Assembly: GCF_008806595.1 (NCBI RefSeq) | Contig: NZ_VZRB01000021.1 | Location: forward strand, 1 to 64,000 | Direction of reading: 5' to 3' | DNA length: 64,000 nt | Origin: Streptomyces luteolifulvus | GTDB taxonomy: Bacteria; Actinomycetota; Actinomycetes; Streptomycetales; Streptomycetaceae | Shown: in pieces, positions 46,472-54,967 of the stretch | Position numbering within the stretch: position 1 is the first letter of the stretch | How the letters are laid out: every line of letters starts with the position of its first letter | The notes under the pieces: generated by a model | Databases searched by the model: none | What the model saw: only the letters and a program-made list of their open reading frames with translations | What the model was told of the DNA's origin: nothing | Position numbers and translations under genes: made by a program

Positions 46472-47522
46472 CGGGCACGATCTGCGGCACCACGGGGACT
46501 CCGAGGTGCGTGACGACGGCTCGGCACTGGTCGACCTGGCCGTGAACGTCCGCGCGGACACGCCTCCCGCGTGGCTGCGGGAGTCGATCGCCGCGTCGCT
46601 GGGCGAACTGGCCGCCTACCCGGACGGGCGCCGTGCGCGGGCCGCGGTGGCGGCGCGGCACGGGCTGCCGGCGGAGCGGGTGCTGCTGACGGCGGGCGCC
46701 GCCGAGGCGTTCGTGCTGCTCGCGCGGGCGCTGAAGGTCCGTCGGCCGCTGGTGGTGCACCCGCAGTTCACGGAGCCGGAGGCGGCGCTGCGGGACGCGG
46801 GCCACACGGTCGACCGGGTGCTGCTGCGGGAGGAGGACGGCTTCCGGCTGGACCCGGCGGCCGTCCCCGAGGACGCGGACCTGGTGGTGATCGGCAATCC
46901 GACGAACCCCACGTCCGTCCTGCACCCGGCCGCCTCGATCGCCGGGCTCGCCCGCCCCGGGCGGACGCTGGTGGTCGACGAGGCGTTCATGGACGCGGTG
47001 CCGGGTGAGCGGGAGGCCCTGGCCGGGCGGACGGACGTGCCCGGACTCGTCGTCCTGCGCAGCCTGACGAAGACATGGGGGCTGGCCGGGCTGCGCATCG
47101 GCTATGTGCTGGCGGCCCCGGAGACGATCGCGGATCTGGAGCGGGCCCAGCCGTTGTGGCCGGTGTCCACGCCGGCGCTGACTGCGGCCGAGGCGTGTGT
47201 GGGGCCGCGGGCGCTGGCGGAGGCCGCGCACGCGGCGCACCGCATCGCGGCGGACCGGGCCCATCTCGTCGCCGGGCTCGCCGAGTTCGCCTCGTCCGGG
47301 CTGCGGGTCGTGGAGCCCGCGGAAGGCCCGTTCGTGCTGGTCCGGCTGCCGGGGGCCGCCGCGGTACGTCGGCATCTGCGCGACCTCGGCTATGCGGTCC
47401 GGCGAGGAGACACGTTTCCCGGGCTGAACGAGGAGTGGCTACGGCTCGCGGTGCGGGACCGGGCGACGGTGAACGGGTTCCTGCGGGCGCTGAACGGAGC
47501 GATGGCACAGGCACACGGCTGA
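46461..47522 (+). CDS. cobC: CobC, PLP-dependent threonine-phosphate decarboxylase-like
   Basis: A 353-residue class I/II PLP enzyme. K204 in LRSLTKTWGLAGLRIGY is the PLP lysine. GNPTNPTSVL and LVVDEAFMDAVPG are the usual cofactor-binding strands. In cobalamin clusters this family (CobC/CobD-Salmonella) makes (R)-1-amino-2-propanol phosphate, the arm attached by the CobD/CbiB enzyme. Its ATG lies 11 bases inside the cbiX end, a longer overlap than elsewhere in the cluster. It is probably the last cob gene of the second unit. Confidence 0.9.
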   Translation: MRTDGHDLRHHGDSEVRDDGSALVDLAVNVRADTPPAWLRESIAASLGELAAYPDGRRARAAVAARHGLPAERVLLTAGAAEAFVLLARALKVRRPLVVHPQFTEPEAALRDAGHTVDRVLLREEDGFRLDPAAVPEDADLVVIGNPTNPTSVLHPAASIAGLARPGRTLVVDEAFMDAVPGEREALAGRTDVPGLVVLRSLTKTWGLAGLRIGYVLAAPETIADLERAQPLWPVSTPALTAAEACVGPRALAEAAHAAHRIAADRAHLVAGLAEFASSGLRVVEPAEGPFVLVRLPGAAAVRRHLRDLGYAVRRGDTFPGLNEEWLRLAVRDRATVNGFLRALNGAMAQAHG

Positions 47523-47530
47523 ACGCCAAT

Positions 47531-47636
47531 CCAGCCCGTCCGGCGTTTGAGGACGAGGCCCGTTCAGGGCCGAAGCGGGGGTCTGGGGGCGGAGCCCCCA
47601 GGGACGGGACGGGTAGGGGCGGCGGGGGCGAAAACC
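47531..47636 (+). repeat. Dispersed Streptomyces repeat, intergenic copy
   Basis: This intergenic element, between cobC and the leftward amidohydrolase, contains CCCGTCCGGCGTTTGAGGAC, GTTCAGGGCC and the hairpin-prone CTGGGGGCGGAGCCCCCAG (a complementary GGGGGC / GCCCCC core), then GGGACGGGTAGGGGCGG. It matches the copy inside cobB on the opposite strand. This motif recurs in many Streptomyces intergenic regions as I recall it; it may also act as a terminator here. Confidence 0.8.
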
Positions 47637-47648
47637 CTTGAGCGCCCG

Positions 47649-48740
47649 CTAGCCGACGATCCGCCCGTTCAGCACCACCCGTCGCGGCGCAGCCAGGACC
47701 CGTACATCGGCCCGCGGGTCGCTCTCGTACACGACGAGGTCCGCCGGTGCCCCCTCGTCCAGACCGGGCCGGCCCAGCCACCGCCGCGCGCCCCACGTCG
47801 TCGCCGACAGGGCCTCGGTCGCGGGGATGCCTGCCGCCACCAGTTCGGCGACCTCCCCCGCCACCAGACCGTGCGCGAGCGAGCCCCCGGCGTCGGTGCC
47901 GACGTAGACCGGGATACCCGCGTCGTACGCGGAGCGCACCGTGTCGTAGCGGGTCTCGTGGAGCCGCCGCATATGGGCCGACCAGCGCGGGTACCGGGAC
48001 TCGCCGCCGTCCGCGAGCCTCGGGAACGTCGCGATGTTGACCAGCGTCGGGACGATGGCGACGCCGCGTGAGGCGAACAGCGGGATCAGGTCCTGCGTGA
48101 GGCCCGTCGCATGCTCGATGCAGTCGATGCCCGCCTCGACCAGATCCCGCAGCGACTCCTCGGCGAAGCAGTGCGCCGTCACCCGCGCGCCCAGCCGGTG
48201 CGCCTCGGTGATCGCCGCCTCGACCGCGTCCCGCGGCCAGCAGGCGGACAGGTCGCCCAGGTCCCGGTCGATCCAGTCGCCGACCAGCTTGACCCAGCCG
48301 TCACCGCGTCGGGCTTCCTGGGCGACGTAGGCGACGAGTTCGTCCGGCTCGATCTCATGCGCGTAGTTGCGCATGTAGCGGCGGGTCCGGGCGATGTGGC
48401 GGCCGGCACGGATGATCTTCGGCAGGTCCTCGCGGTCGTCGACCCAGCGGGTGTCGGAGGGCGAGCCCGCGTCGCGGATGAGCAGGGTGCCGGCCTCGCG
48501 GTCGGTCAGCGCCTGCTTCTCGGCGACGTCCGCGTCGACGGGGCCGTGGGCACCGAGGCCCACATGGCAGTGGGCGTCGACGAGGCCGGGCAGGGCCCAG
48601 CCCTCGACGGTGGGGATGTCGCGGGCGCCGGCGGGACGGTCGTAGGAGATCCGGCCGTCGATGACCCACAGCTCGTCCCGGACGTCGTCGGGACCGACGA
48701 GGACCCGGCCCTTCACGTGCAGCACCGCGTGATCGCTCAT
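47649..48740 (-). CDS. Metal-dependent amidohydrolase (imidazolonepropionase-like)
   Basis: A 363-residue metal-dependent amidohydrolase of the cyclic amidase/prolidase-like group. Metal motifs: LVDAHCHVG (H-x-H), VTAHCFAEES and CIEHATG (two His), and VGTDAGGSLAHG (Asp). The N-terminal strands (VLHVKGRVLVGPDDV) and the C-terminal VLNGRIVG beta-sandwich flank the barrel, as in this class. The substrate is unknown; related proteins act on Xaa-Pro-like or cyclic amides. ATG 48740 is chosen over an upstream start. It converges with cobC and stands apart from the glutamate-type ABC genes. Confidence 0.82.
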   Translation of the reverse strand: MSDHAVLHVKGRVLVGPDDVRDELWVIDGRISYDRPAGARDIPTVEGWALPGLVDAHCHVGLGAHGPVDADVAEKQALTDREAGTLLIRDAGSPSDTRWVDDREDLPKIIRAGRHIARTRRYMRNYAHEIEPDELVAYVAQEARRGDGWVKLVGDWIDRDLGDLSACWPRDAVEAAITEAHRLGARVTAHCFAEESLRDLVEAGIDCIEHATGLTQDLIPLFASRGVAIVPTLVNIATFPRLADGGESRYPRWSAHMRRLHETRYDTVRSAYDAGIPVYVGTDAGGSLAHGLVAGEVAELVAAGIPATEALSATTWGARRWLGRPGLDEGAPADLVVYESDPRADVRVLAAPRRVVLNGRIVG

Positions 48741-48771
48741 GTACCGCACCCTAGTCAACCCGGATCCCGCG

Positions 48772-49566
48772 CTACCGGTCGGCCTTGCCCACCCGGTCCG
48801 ACGTCTCCTCCTCCACCTCCGCCATCGCGGGGTCGAGGAGGCGGGAGAGGAAGTGCCGGGTGCGTTCGTGGCGGGGGTTGCCGATGACCTGGCCGGGTGT
48901 GCCGTCCTCGACGATCACTCCGCCGTCCATGAAGACGACGCGGTCGGCGACCTCGCGGGCGAACGTCATCTCATGGGTGACGACCATCATCGTCATGCCC
49001 TCGTCGGCGAGCATGCGCATCACGGCGAGGACGTCGCCCACCAGCTCGGGGTCGAGCGCCGAGGTCGGCTCGTCGAACAGCATGACCTCGGGGCCCATCG
49101 CCAGCGCCCGGGCGATGGCGACGCGCTGCTGCTGGCCGCCGGAGAGGGAGGCGGGGTAGGCGTCCGCCTTCTCGGCGAGGCCCACCCGCTCAAGGTTCTC
49201 GGCGGCCACCCTCGCGGCCGTCGCCCTGTCGAGGCGGAGCACCCGGCGCTGCGGCAGCGTGAGGTTCTCGGTGACCGACAGGTGGGGAAAGAGGTTGAAC
49301 TGCTGGAAGACCATGCCGATACGGCGGCGTACGGCGTCGATGTCGACGTCCGGGTCGGTCAGTTCGGTGCCGCCGACGAAGACCTGGCCCTTGGTGGGTT
49401 CCTCCAGGAGGTTCACACAGCGCAGCAGGGTCGACTTGCCGGAGCCGGACGGGCCGATGACGCACACGACCTCGCCCTGACCGATCTCCAGGTCGATGCC
49501 GCGCAGCACCTCGTTGTCGCCGAACGACTTGTGCAGGTCCTTGACCCGAATCTCCGGTCGGCTCAT
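48772..49566 (-). CDS. Amino acid ABC transporter ATP-binding protein
   Basis: A 264-residue polar amino acid ABC ATPase (GluA/GlnQ type). Motifs are IGPSGSGKSTLLRCVN (Walker A), MVFQQFNLFPHLSV (Q-loop), SLSGGQQQRVAIARAL (signature) and VMLFDEPTSALDPELV (Walker B). The ATG at 49566 overlaps the permease stop by four bases; the extra N-terminal frame upstream reads as permease antisense sequence and not as ATPase. It is the last gene of a binding protein-permease-ATPase unit. The ~30 C-terminal residues (MAEVEEETSDRV) are acidic. Confidence 0.92.
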   Translation of the reverse strand: MSRPEIRVKDLHKSFGDNEVLRGIDLEIGQGEVVCVIGPSGSGKSTLLRCVNLLEEPTKGQVFVGGTELTDPDVDIDAVRRRIGMVFQQFNLFPHLSVTENLTLPQRRVLRLDRATAARVAAENLERVGLAEKADAYPASLSGGQQQRVAIARALAMGPEVMLFDEPTSALDPELVGDVLAVMRMLADEGMTMMVVTHEMTFAREVADRVVFMDGGVIVEDGTPGQVIGNPRHERTRHFLSRLLDPAMAEVEEETSDRVGKADR

Positions 49567-50396
49567 TTCACGGCCTCCTGGGCCTTCGCCTCCATACGCC
49601 GCACGACGAGGCCGAGCGGGATCGTGACCAGCAGATAGCACAGGCCGGCGACCAGGATCGGCGTGGAGTTGGCGGTCGTACTGGCCAGGTCACGGCCGTA
49701 CTTGGACAGTTCGCGTTCCTCCAGGGTGACGCCGAGGAACAGCACCAGCGAGGAGTCCTTGAACAGCAGGACCAGTTCGTTGGTGAGCGGCGGGAGGATG
49801 ATCCGGAACGCCTGCGGGATGATGATCGAGACCATCGCCCGCGCGGGCGAGAAGCCCAGCGAACGGGCCGCCTCCACCTGCCCCTTGGGCACGGCCTGGA
49901 TGCCCGCGCGGATGGTCTCCGCCATGTAGGCGGCGGCCACCAGGCCGAGCGCGAGGGCGACCTTGCCGTAGGTGCCGCCGACGATCTCGGTGCCGGGGAA
50001 GGCCAGCGGTACGGCCACGCCGATGAAGATGAAGATCAGCAGGGCGGGCAGACCGCGGAAGATCTCGATGTACACGCCGGCGAGCCACCGGTAGGGGCCC
50101 ACGGACGACAGTCGCATCAGCGCGATGACCATGCCGAGGGCCAGTCCGACGGCGAAGCCGGACACCGTGTACAGCACGGTGTTCTTCAGCGCCAGCGTGA
50201 TGACGTCCGGGAACATCTGCCGGGCGATGTCCGCCTGGGCGAACTGGTTCTGCAGCCGGTCCCAGTCGGCCGTGACCGCGAAGGCGATCACGGCGGCGAC
50301 GAAGACGGCGTACTGGACGCCGCGCGACAGCCTGCGCTTCTGACGTCTGGTCAGGCCCGTTTTCCTGGGCTGGACGGGTGCGTCTGTGGAGGCCAT
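49563..50396 (-). CDS. Amino acid ABC transporter permease
   Basis: A 277-residue permease of the His/Glu/Gln/Arg/opine group. It has five or so helices. The conserved cytoplasmic loop reads EAARSLGFSPARAMVSIIIPQAFRIILPPLTNELV, with EAARSLG interacting with the ATPase. The N-terminus is basic (RRQKRRLSRGVQ). It lies between the binding protein gene (4-base gap) and the ATPase gene (4-base overlap). Only one permease gene is seen, so it may work as a homodimer; glutamate importers in related actinobacteria usually have two. Confidence 0.9.
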   Translation of the reverse strand: MASTDAPVQPRKTGLTRRQKRRLSRGVQYAVFVAAVIAFAVTADWDRLQNQFAQADIARQMFPDVITLALKNTVLYTVSGFAVGLALGMVIALMRLSSVGPYRWLAGVYIEIFRGLPALLIFIFIGVAVPLAFPGTEIVGGTYGKVALALGLVAAAYMAETIRAGIQAVPKGQVEAARSLGFSPARAMVSIIIPQAFRIILPPLTNELVLLFKDSSLVLFLGVTLEERELSKYGRDLASTTANSTPILVAGLCYLLVTIPLGLVVRRMEAKAQEAVK

Positions 50397-50400
50397 GGGA

Positions 50401-51252
50401 TCAGGATGCCGCGGGCGAGGCCGCGGCCTGGTCGTACGGGCCGATCCACTGCTCGTACAGCTTCTTGTAGGTGCCGTCGGCCTTCGCGTCCGCGAGCGCC
50501 TTGTTGATGGCGGCGCGCAGCTCGGTGTTGCCCTTCTTCACCGTGAAGCCGTACTGCTCACCGGTGTTGATGTTGTCGGCGACCTCGAAGGCGTCCGCGT
50601 TGGCCTTGTCCTTGAGCCAGCCCTGGACGACCGGGTAGTCGATGACGACGGCCTTGACCTGGCCGGAGCGCAGTCCGTTGAGGACCGCGTCGGAGGACTC
50701 GAAGGAGACGGGGTCGAAGCCCTGGCTCTTGGCGTAGTCCTCGCCGGTGGTCTGCGCCTGGGCGCCGAGCTTCGCGCCCTTGGTCTTGACGTCGGCCAGC
50801 GAGGTGATGCCACTCTTCTTGTCGACGAGGACGGCCTGGGTGGCGTCGAAGTACGGGTCCGAGAAGTCGACGTTCTTCTTGCGCTCCTCGGTGATGGTCA
50901 TGCCGGCCGCGGCCAGGTCGCACGCGCCGGAGTTGAGGAACGCACCGGTCTTGAAGTTCTCGAAGGGCGTGTCGAGGATCTCCTGCTGCACGCCCAGGTC
51001 CTTGGCGACGAGGTCGATGAGGGCGACGTCGAAGCCCTGCACCTTGCCGTCGATCTCCGACTGGAAGGGCGGGTACGGCAGGTGGGTGCAGGTGGTGAGC
51101 TGACCGGCCTTGACGAGCTCGACTCCGCCGGCGGCGGTCTTCGAGCCGCTGCCGCCGTCGTCGCTGGACGTACAGGCGGCCACGAGCACCAGCGCCGCCG
51201 TCGCGGTGGTGGCGGCCAGAATGCGGGTCCGGCGCCCGAGGTGCGTGTTCAC
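50401..51252 (-). CDS. Amino acid-binding lipoprotein of ABC importer (glutamate-type)
   Basis: A 283-residue periplasmic-type binding protein. The signal peptide (RRTRILAATTATAALVLVAAC) ends in a lipobox LVAAC with C27 as the lipidated residue. The domain then follows the polar amino acid-binding pattern (LTTCTHLPYPPFQSEI ... VAKDLGVQ ... AVLVDKKSGITSLAD). GTG 51252 is preceded by a full GGAGG. With the permease and ATPase it forms a three-gene importer, probably for glutamate, glutamine or a similar acid, which would fit with neighbouring ectoine synthesis, but the ligand is not proven. Confidence 0.9.
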   Translation of the reverse strand: MNTHLGRRTRILAATTATAALVLVAACTSSDDGGSGSKTAAGGVELVKAGQLTTCTHLPYPPFQSEIDGKVQGFDVALIDLVAKDLGVQQEILDTPFENFKTGAFLNSGACDLAAAGMTITEERKKNVDFSDPYFDATQAVLVDKKSGITSLADVKTKGAKLGAQAQTTGEDYAKSQGFDPVSFESSDAVLNGLRSGQVKAVVIDYPVVQGWLKDKANADAFEVADNINTGEQYGFTVKKGNTELRAAINKALADAKADGTYKKLYEQWIGPYDQAAASPAAS

Positions 51253-51285
51253 GGAGAGCCTCCTGTGTGGGAACTATGGGTTCCG

Positions 51286-51313
51286 ATTATAAGGAGAGGT
51301 TTGGGTCTCTCAA
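51286..51313 (-). promoter_or_regulatory. Sigma-70-like promoter for the amino acid ABC operon
   Basis: On the minus strand, TTGAGA (51308-51313) and TATAAT (51286-51291) are separated by 16 bases, a close match to the principal promoter consensus, 33 bases upstream of the GTG. The -35 lies inside the inverted repeat GGTTTG (51299-51304) / CAAACC (51311-51316), a candidate operator. Confidence 0.7.
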
Positions 51314-51316
51314 ACC

Positions 51317-51754
51317 AAACCGATGGCTACGAGGCCCTCCGGCCTAAGAAGTCGCATCCGGGGGCTCCGCAGCGGGGGCGGCCCGGCACGGGGTGCCGGA
51401 CCGGCCGCGAAGGGCCCGCCGTCGACCCGCCGGCGGCTCGCAGCCCAATTCGGAATTAATTTCCGGAATTCTTTCCGGGGTAGTCGCCCGTTTTCTTCTG
51501 CCCGCTTTCCCTCACCCTAAACGCAAAGATTCCGCGACCGTCGACCGGTGTATTTCGGGCAGATCTCATGAGGATTACATGGCTGTGATGCGTTACACAC
51601 CGAGACCGGTTCGCCCGTTATATGCCGGACAAACCGCCAGCTTTGACACCGCCCTCGCGCGATCACCCGCGCCCGCGCGATAACACACCAGCCGACCGCA
51701 CGTAACCCTGTTCGGCGATGCAATTTGGAATTTCCCTCGGTAAATTCAATTCGC
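51317..51754. other. AT-rich gene-free region upstream of ectA
   Basis: About 440 bases between the ABC operon promoter and ectA contain no convincing gene. Around 51447-51480 it becomes A/T-rich with imperfect TTCGGAATT-type repeats (AATTCGGAATT, AATTTCCGGAATT, then CTTTCCGG), unusual for this GC-rich genome. The 51590-51750 part includes short A/T tracts (TTGACA at 51643) and the region just before ectA. It probably holds the osmotically controlled ectoine promoter and regulator sites, though no clear -10/-35 pair stands out. Confidence 0.45.
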
Positions 51755-52273
51755 ATGACTGCCGCACAAGCAGACCTGCAGATCGACCGCCCGATGGTGG
51801 CGGACGGAGCCGCACTGTGGCGGATAGCCAGGGACTCCGAGGCCCTCGACCTGAACTCGTCGTACAGCTATCTGCTGTGGTGCCGCGACTTCGCCGCCAC
51901 CTCGGCCGTCGCGCGTGACGAGCGCGGCGAGCCGGTGGGCTTCGTCACCGGTTACGTACGACCGGACCGCCCGGGGACGCTGCTCGTGTGGCAGGTCGCA
52001 GTGGACTCGGCGCACCGCGGGCGCGGGCTCGCCGCCGCGCTGCTGGACGGCCTGGCGCTGCGGACCGCCGCCGAGCGCGGGCTCACCGCCGTGGAGACCA
52101 CCATCACACCCGGCAACACCGCCTCCGAGCGGTTGTTCACCTCGTTCGCCGAGCGCCACGGCGCCCGGGTGGAGCGCGAGGTGCTCTTCGATGCGGGTCA
52201 GTTCCCGGACGGGCCGCACGACCCCGAGGTGCTGTACCGCATCGGTCCCCTTTCTCTCACTCCCTCTGCCTGA
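51755..52273 (+). CDS. ectA: Diaminobutyrate acetyltransferase EctA
   Basis: A 172-residue GNAT enzyme catalysing N-acetylation of L-2,4-diaminobutyrate. The EctA pattern LDLNSSYSYLLWCRDFAATSAVA is clear, followed by VWQVAVDSAHRGRGLAAALLDGL (acetyl-CoA-binding). TTITPGNTASERLFTSFAERHGA is also characteristic. ATG 51755 is used; an upstream in-frame TTG at 51725 is less likely. The ribosome site is weak. It starts the ectABCD operon, 28 bases before ectB. Confidence 0.94.
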   Translation: MTAAQADLQIDRPMVADGAALWRIARDSEALDLNSSYSYLLWCRDFAATSAVARDERGEPVGFVTGYVRPDRPGTLLVWQVAVDSAHRGRGLAAALLDGLALRTAAERGLTAVETTITPGNTASERLFTSFAERHGARVEREVLFDAGQFPDGPHDPEVLYRIGPLSLTPSA

Positions 52274-52300
52274 CCCCCACGCAACGAGGAGCGTTTCGTC

Positions 52301-53572
52301 GTGACCATCACCCAGCCCGACCTCAGCGTCTTCGAGACCCTGGAGTCCGAGGTACGCAGCTACTGCCGCGGCTGGCCCACCGTCTTCGACCGTGCGCAGG
52401 GCAGCCGTCTGCACGACGAGGACGGCCACGAGTACCTGGACTTCTTCGCGGGCGCGGGCTCCCTGAACTACGGGCACAACAACCCCGTCCTCAAACGCGC
52501 GTTGATCGACTACCTGGAGCGGGACGGTGTCACGCACGGGCTCGACATGTCGACCACCGCCAAGCGCGGCTTCCTGGAGTCCTTCCAGAACCTGGTGCTG
52601 CGGCCGCGCGACCTGCCGTACAAGGTCATGTTCCCGGGACCGACGGGCACCAACGCCGTGGAATCCGCGCTGAAGCTGGCGCGGAAGGTGAAGGGGCGCG
52701 AGGCGATCGTCTCGTTCACCAACGCCTTCCACGGCATGTCGCTCGGCTCGCTGGCCGTGACGGGCAACGCCTTCAAGCGGGCCGGCGCCGGGATACCGCT
52801 GGTGCACGGCACGCCCATGCCGTTCGACAACTACTTCGACGGCACGGTCCCCGACTTCCTCTGGTTCGAGCGCCTGCTGGAGGACCAGGGATCCGGGCTC
52901 AACAAGCCGGCCGCCGTGATCGTGGAGACCGTGCAGGGCGAGGGTGGCATCAATGTCGCGCGCCCGGAGTGGCTGCGCGCGCTCGCCGGACTGTGCGAGC
53001 GCCAGGACATGCTGCTGATCGTCGACGACATCCAGATGGGATGCGGGCGCACCGGGGCCTTCTTCTCCTTCGAGGAGGCCGGGATCGTGCCCGACATCGT
53101 CACCGTGTCCAAGTCGATCAGCGGATACGGCCTTCCCATGTCGCTGTGCCTGTTCAAGCCGGAGCTGGACATCTGGGAGCCGGGCGAGCACAACGGCACC
53201 TTCCGCGGCAACAACCCCGCCTTCGTCACGGCCACCGCGGCCCTGGAGGCCTACTGGACCGACGGGTCCGCGATGGAGAAGCAGACCCGGACCCGCGGCG
53301 AGCAGATCGAGCAGGCGCTGATCTCCGTCACCGAGGAGAACCTCGCCGACGTCAAGGAGTACCGCGGCCGGGGTCTGGTGTGGGGCCTGGAGTTCCACGA
53401 CAAGGCCCGGGCCGAGCGGGTCGCGCGGCGCGCCTTCGAGCTGGGGCTGCTCATCGAGACCTCCGGCCCGGAGAGCGAGGTCGTCAAGCTGCTGCCCGCC
53501 CTCACCATCACACCCGACGAGCTGGACGAGGGGCTGCGCGTCCTCGCCCGTGCCGTCCGGGAATCCGCCTAG
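52301..53572 (+). CDS. ectB: Diaminobutyrate-2-oxoglutarate transaminase EctB
   Basis: A 423-residue class III aminotransferase that makes L-2,4-diaminobutyrate from aspartate semialdehyde and glutamate. K271 in VSKSISGYGLP is the PLP lysine; GPTGTNAVESALKLAR and DDIQMGCGRTGAFFSFE are standard. GTG 52301 follows GAGGA. The enzyme uses glutamate as amino donor, which might explain proximity to a glutamate-type importer. Length and order are normal. Confidence 0.95.
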   Translation: MTITQPDLSVFETLESEVRSYCRGWPTVFDRAQGSRLHDEDGHEYLDFFAGAGSLNYGHNNPVLKRALIDYLERDGVTHGLDMSTTAKRGFLESFQNLVLRPRDLPYKVMFPGPTGTNAVESALKLARKVKGREAIVSFTNAFHGMSLGSLAVTGNAFKRAGAGIPLVHGTPMPFDNYFDGTVPDFLWFERLLEDQGSGLNKPAAVIVETVQGEGGINVARPEWLRALAGLCERQDMLLIVDDIQMGCGRTGAFFSFEEAGIVPDIVTVSKSISGYGLPMSLCLFKPELDIWEPGEHNGTFRGNNPAFVTATAALEAYWTDGSAMEKQTRTRGEQIEQALISVTEENLADVKEYRGRGLVWGLEFHDKARAERVARRAFELGLLIETSGPESEVVKLLPALTITPDELDEGLRVLARAVRESA

Positions 53573-53592
53573 CCAGGAGGAAGTGCACCACC

Positions 53593-53997
53593 GTGATCGT
53601 CCGTTCGTTCAAGGACATCGAAGGCACCGACCGGCATGTGAAGGCCGCATCCGGCACCTGGGAGAGCAAACGCATCGTGCTCGCCAAGGAGCGGGTCGGC
53701 TTCTCCCTCCACGAGACGGTCCTGTACGCCGGTACGGAGACGTCCATGTGGTACGCGAACCACATGGAGGCCGTCGTCTGCGTCGAGGGCGAGGCCGAAC
53801 TCACCGACGACGAGACCGGGCAGAAGTACACGATCACGCCCGGGACCATGTACCTCCTCGACGGGCACGAGCGGCACACGATGCGGATCAAGGAGGACTT
53901 CCGCTGCATCTGTGTCTTCAACCCGCCCGTGACCGGACGGGAGGACCACGACGAGAACGGCGTCTACCCCGTGCTCACCGAACCCGAGGAGGTGTGA
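53593..53997 (+). CDS. ectC: L-ectoine synthase EctC
   Basis: A 134-residue cupin-fold enzyme that closes N-acetyl-diaminobutyrate to ectoine. The conserved WYANHMEAVVCVEGEAELTD and GTMYLLDGHERHTMR segments hold the cupin metal-binding residues (His and Glu). GTG 53593 is 11-12 bases after AGGAGG, with a 20-base gap from ectB. The next gene, ectD, starts seven bases past the stop. Confidence 0.95.
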   Translation: MIVRSFKDIEGTDRHVKAASGTWESKRIVLAKERVGFSLHETVLYAGTETSMWYANHMEAVVCVEGEAELTDDETGQKYTITPGTMYLLDGHERHTMRIKEDFRCICVFNPPVTGREDHDENGVYPVLTEPEEV

Positions 53998-54004
53998 CAT
54001 CACC

Positions 54005-54895
54005 ATGACCACCACCGTCACCGATCTCTACCCCAGCCGCGGCGCCACCGAGGTGTCCGTCCCCCGCCAGGACCCGGTCGTCTGGGGTGCCCCCGACACA
54101 CCCGGCCCCGTCCCGGCCGCCGACCTGCAGGCGTACGAGCGCGACGGCTTCCTCGCCGTCGAGCAGCTCATCACGGCTGCCGAAGTCGCCGTGTACCACC
54201 AGGAGCTGGAGCGGCTCGTCACGGATCCCGCCGTGCGCGCCGACGAACGGTCGATCATCGAGCCGAAGTCCAAGGAGATCCGCTCCGTCTTCGAAGTGCA
54301 CCGGATCAGCGAGGTGTTCGCCTCCCTGGTGCGCGACGAGCGGGTCGTCGGGCGGGCCCGGCAGATCCTCGGCTCGGACGTGTACGTCCACCAGTCGCGG
54401 ATCAACGTCAAGCCGGGCTTCGGGGCCAGCGGCTTCTACTGGCACTCGGACTTCGAGACCTGGCACGCCGAGGACGGTCTGCCGAACATGCGGACGGTGT
54501 CCGTCTCGATCGCGCTGACCGAGAACCACGACACCAACGGCGGGCTCATGATCATGCCCGGCTCGCACCGCACGTTCCTCGGATGTGCGGGGGCCACGCC
54601 GAAGGACAACTACAAGCAGTCGCTCCAGATGCAGGACGCGGGCACGCCGTCGGACGAGGCCCTGACGGCGATGGCCGGCGAGTACGGCATCAAGCTGTTC
54701 ACGGGGAAGGCCGGTTCGGCGACCTGGTTCGACTGCAACTGCATGCACGGCTCCGGGGACAACATCACCCCGTTCCCGCGCAGCAACGTGTTCATCGTGT
54801 TCAACAGCGTGGAGAACGCGGCGGTGGAGCCGTTCGCGGCACCGGTGCGCCGACCGGAGTTCATCGGGGCACGGGACTTCACGCCCGTGGGGTGA
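54005..54895 (+). CDS. ectD: Ectoine hydroxylase EctD
   Basis: A 296-residue non-haem Fe(II)/2-oxoglutarate dioxygenase that hydroxylates ectoine to 5-hydroxyectoine. The iron ligands H147 and D149 in FYWHSDFETWH and H248 in CNCMHGSGD fit the EctD facial triad exactly. ATG 54005 has no strong ribosome site but lies seven bases after ectC, so it may be coupled. A large hairpin follows the stop. Its presence means the strain can make hydroxyectoine as well as ectoine. Confidence 0.95.
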   Translation: MTTTVTDLYPSRGATEVSVPRQDPVVWGAPDTPGPVPAADLQAYERDGFLAVEQLITAAEVAVYHQELERLVTDPAVRADERSIIEPKSKEIRSVFEVHRISEVFASLVRDERVVGRARQILGSDVYVHQSRINVKPGFGASGFYWHSDFETWHAEDGLPNMRTVSVSIALTENHDTNGGLMIMPGSHRTFLGCAGATPKDNYKQSLQMQDAGTPSDEALTAMAGEYGIKLFTGKAGSATWFDCNCMHGSGDNITPFPRSNVFIVFNSVENAAVEPFAAPVRRPEFIGARDFTPVG

Positions 54896-54967
54896 GTACT
54901 GGTCCGGGCGGCGTCATCGGCGATGGGTGTTTCACAGCCACGCCAGTGACGCCGCCCGTTCCAGTAC
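54896..54967. terminator. Large bidirectional hairpin at the end of ectD
   Basis: Arms 54896-54916 and 54947-54967 are complementary over 21 bases with two central mismatches; the inner part GGGCGGCGTCA/TGACGCCGCCC is perfect. It follows ectD by no gap and its right arm lies inside the last codons of the convergent gene (54932-55936). It probably ends both transcripts. Confidence 0.75.

Noticed and set aside
51323..51683. Small plus-strand frames upstream of ectA
   Set aside because: They have Arg/Gly-rich or mixed sequence, no good ribosome site and span the likely promoter region.
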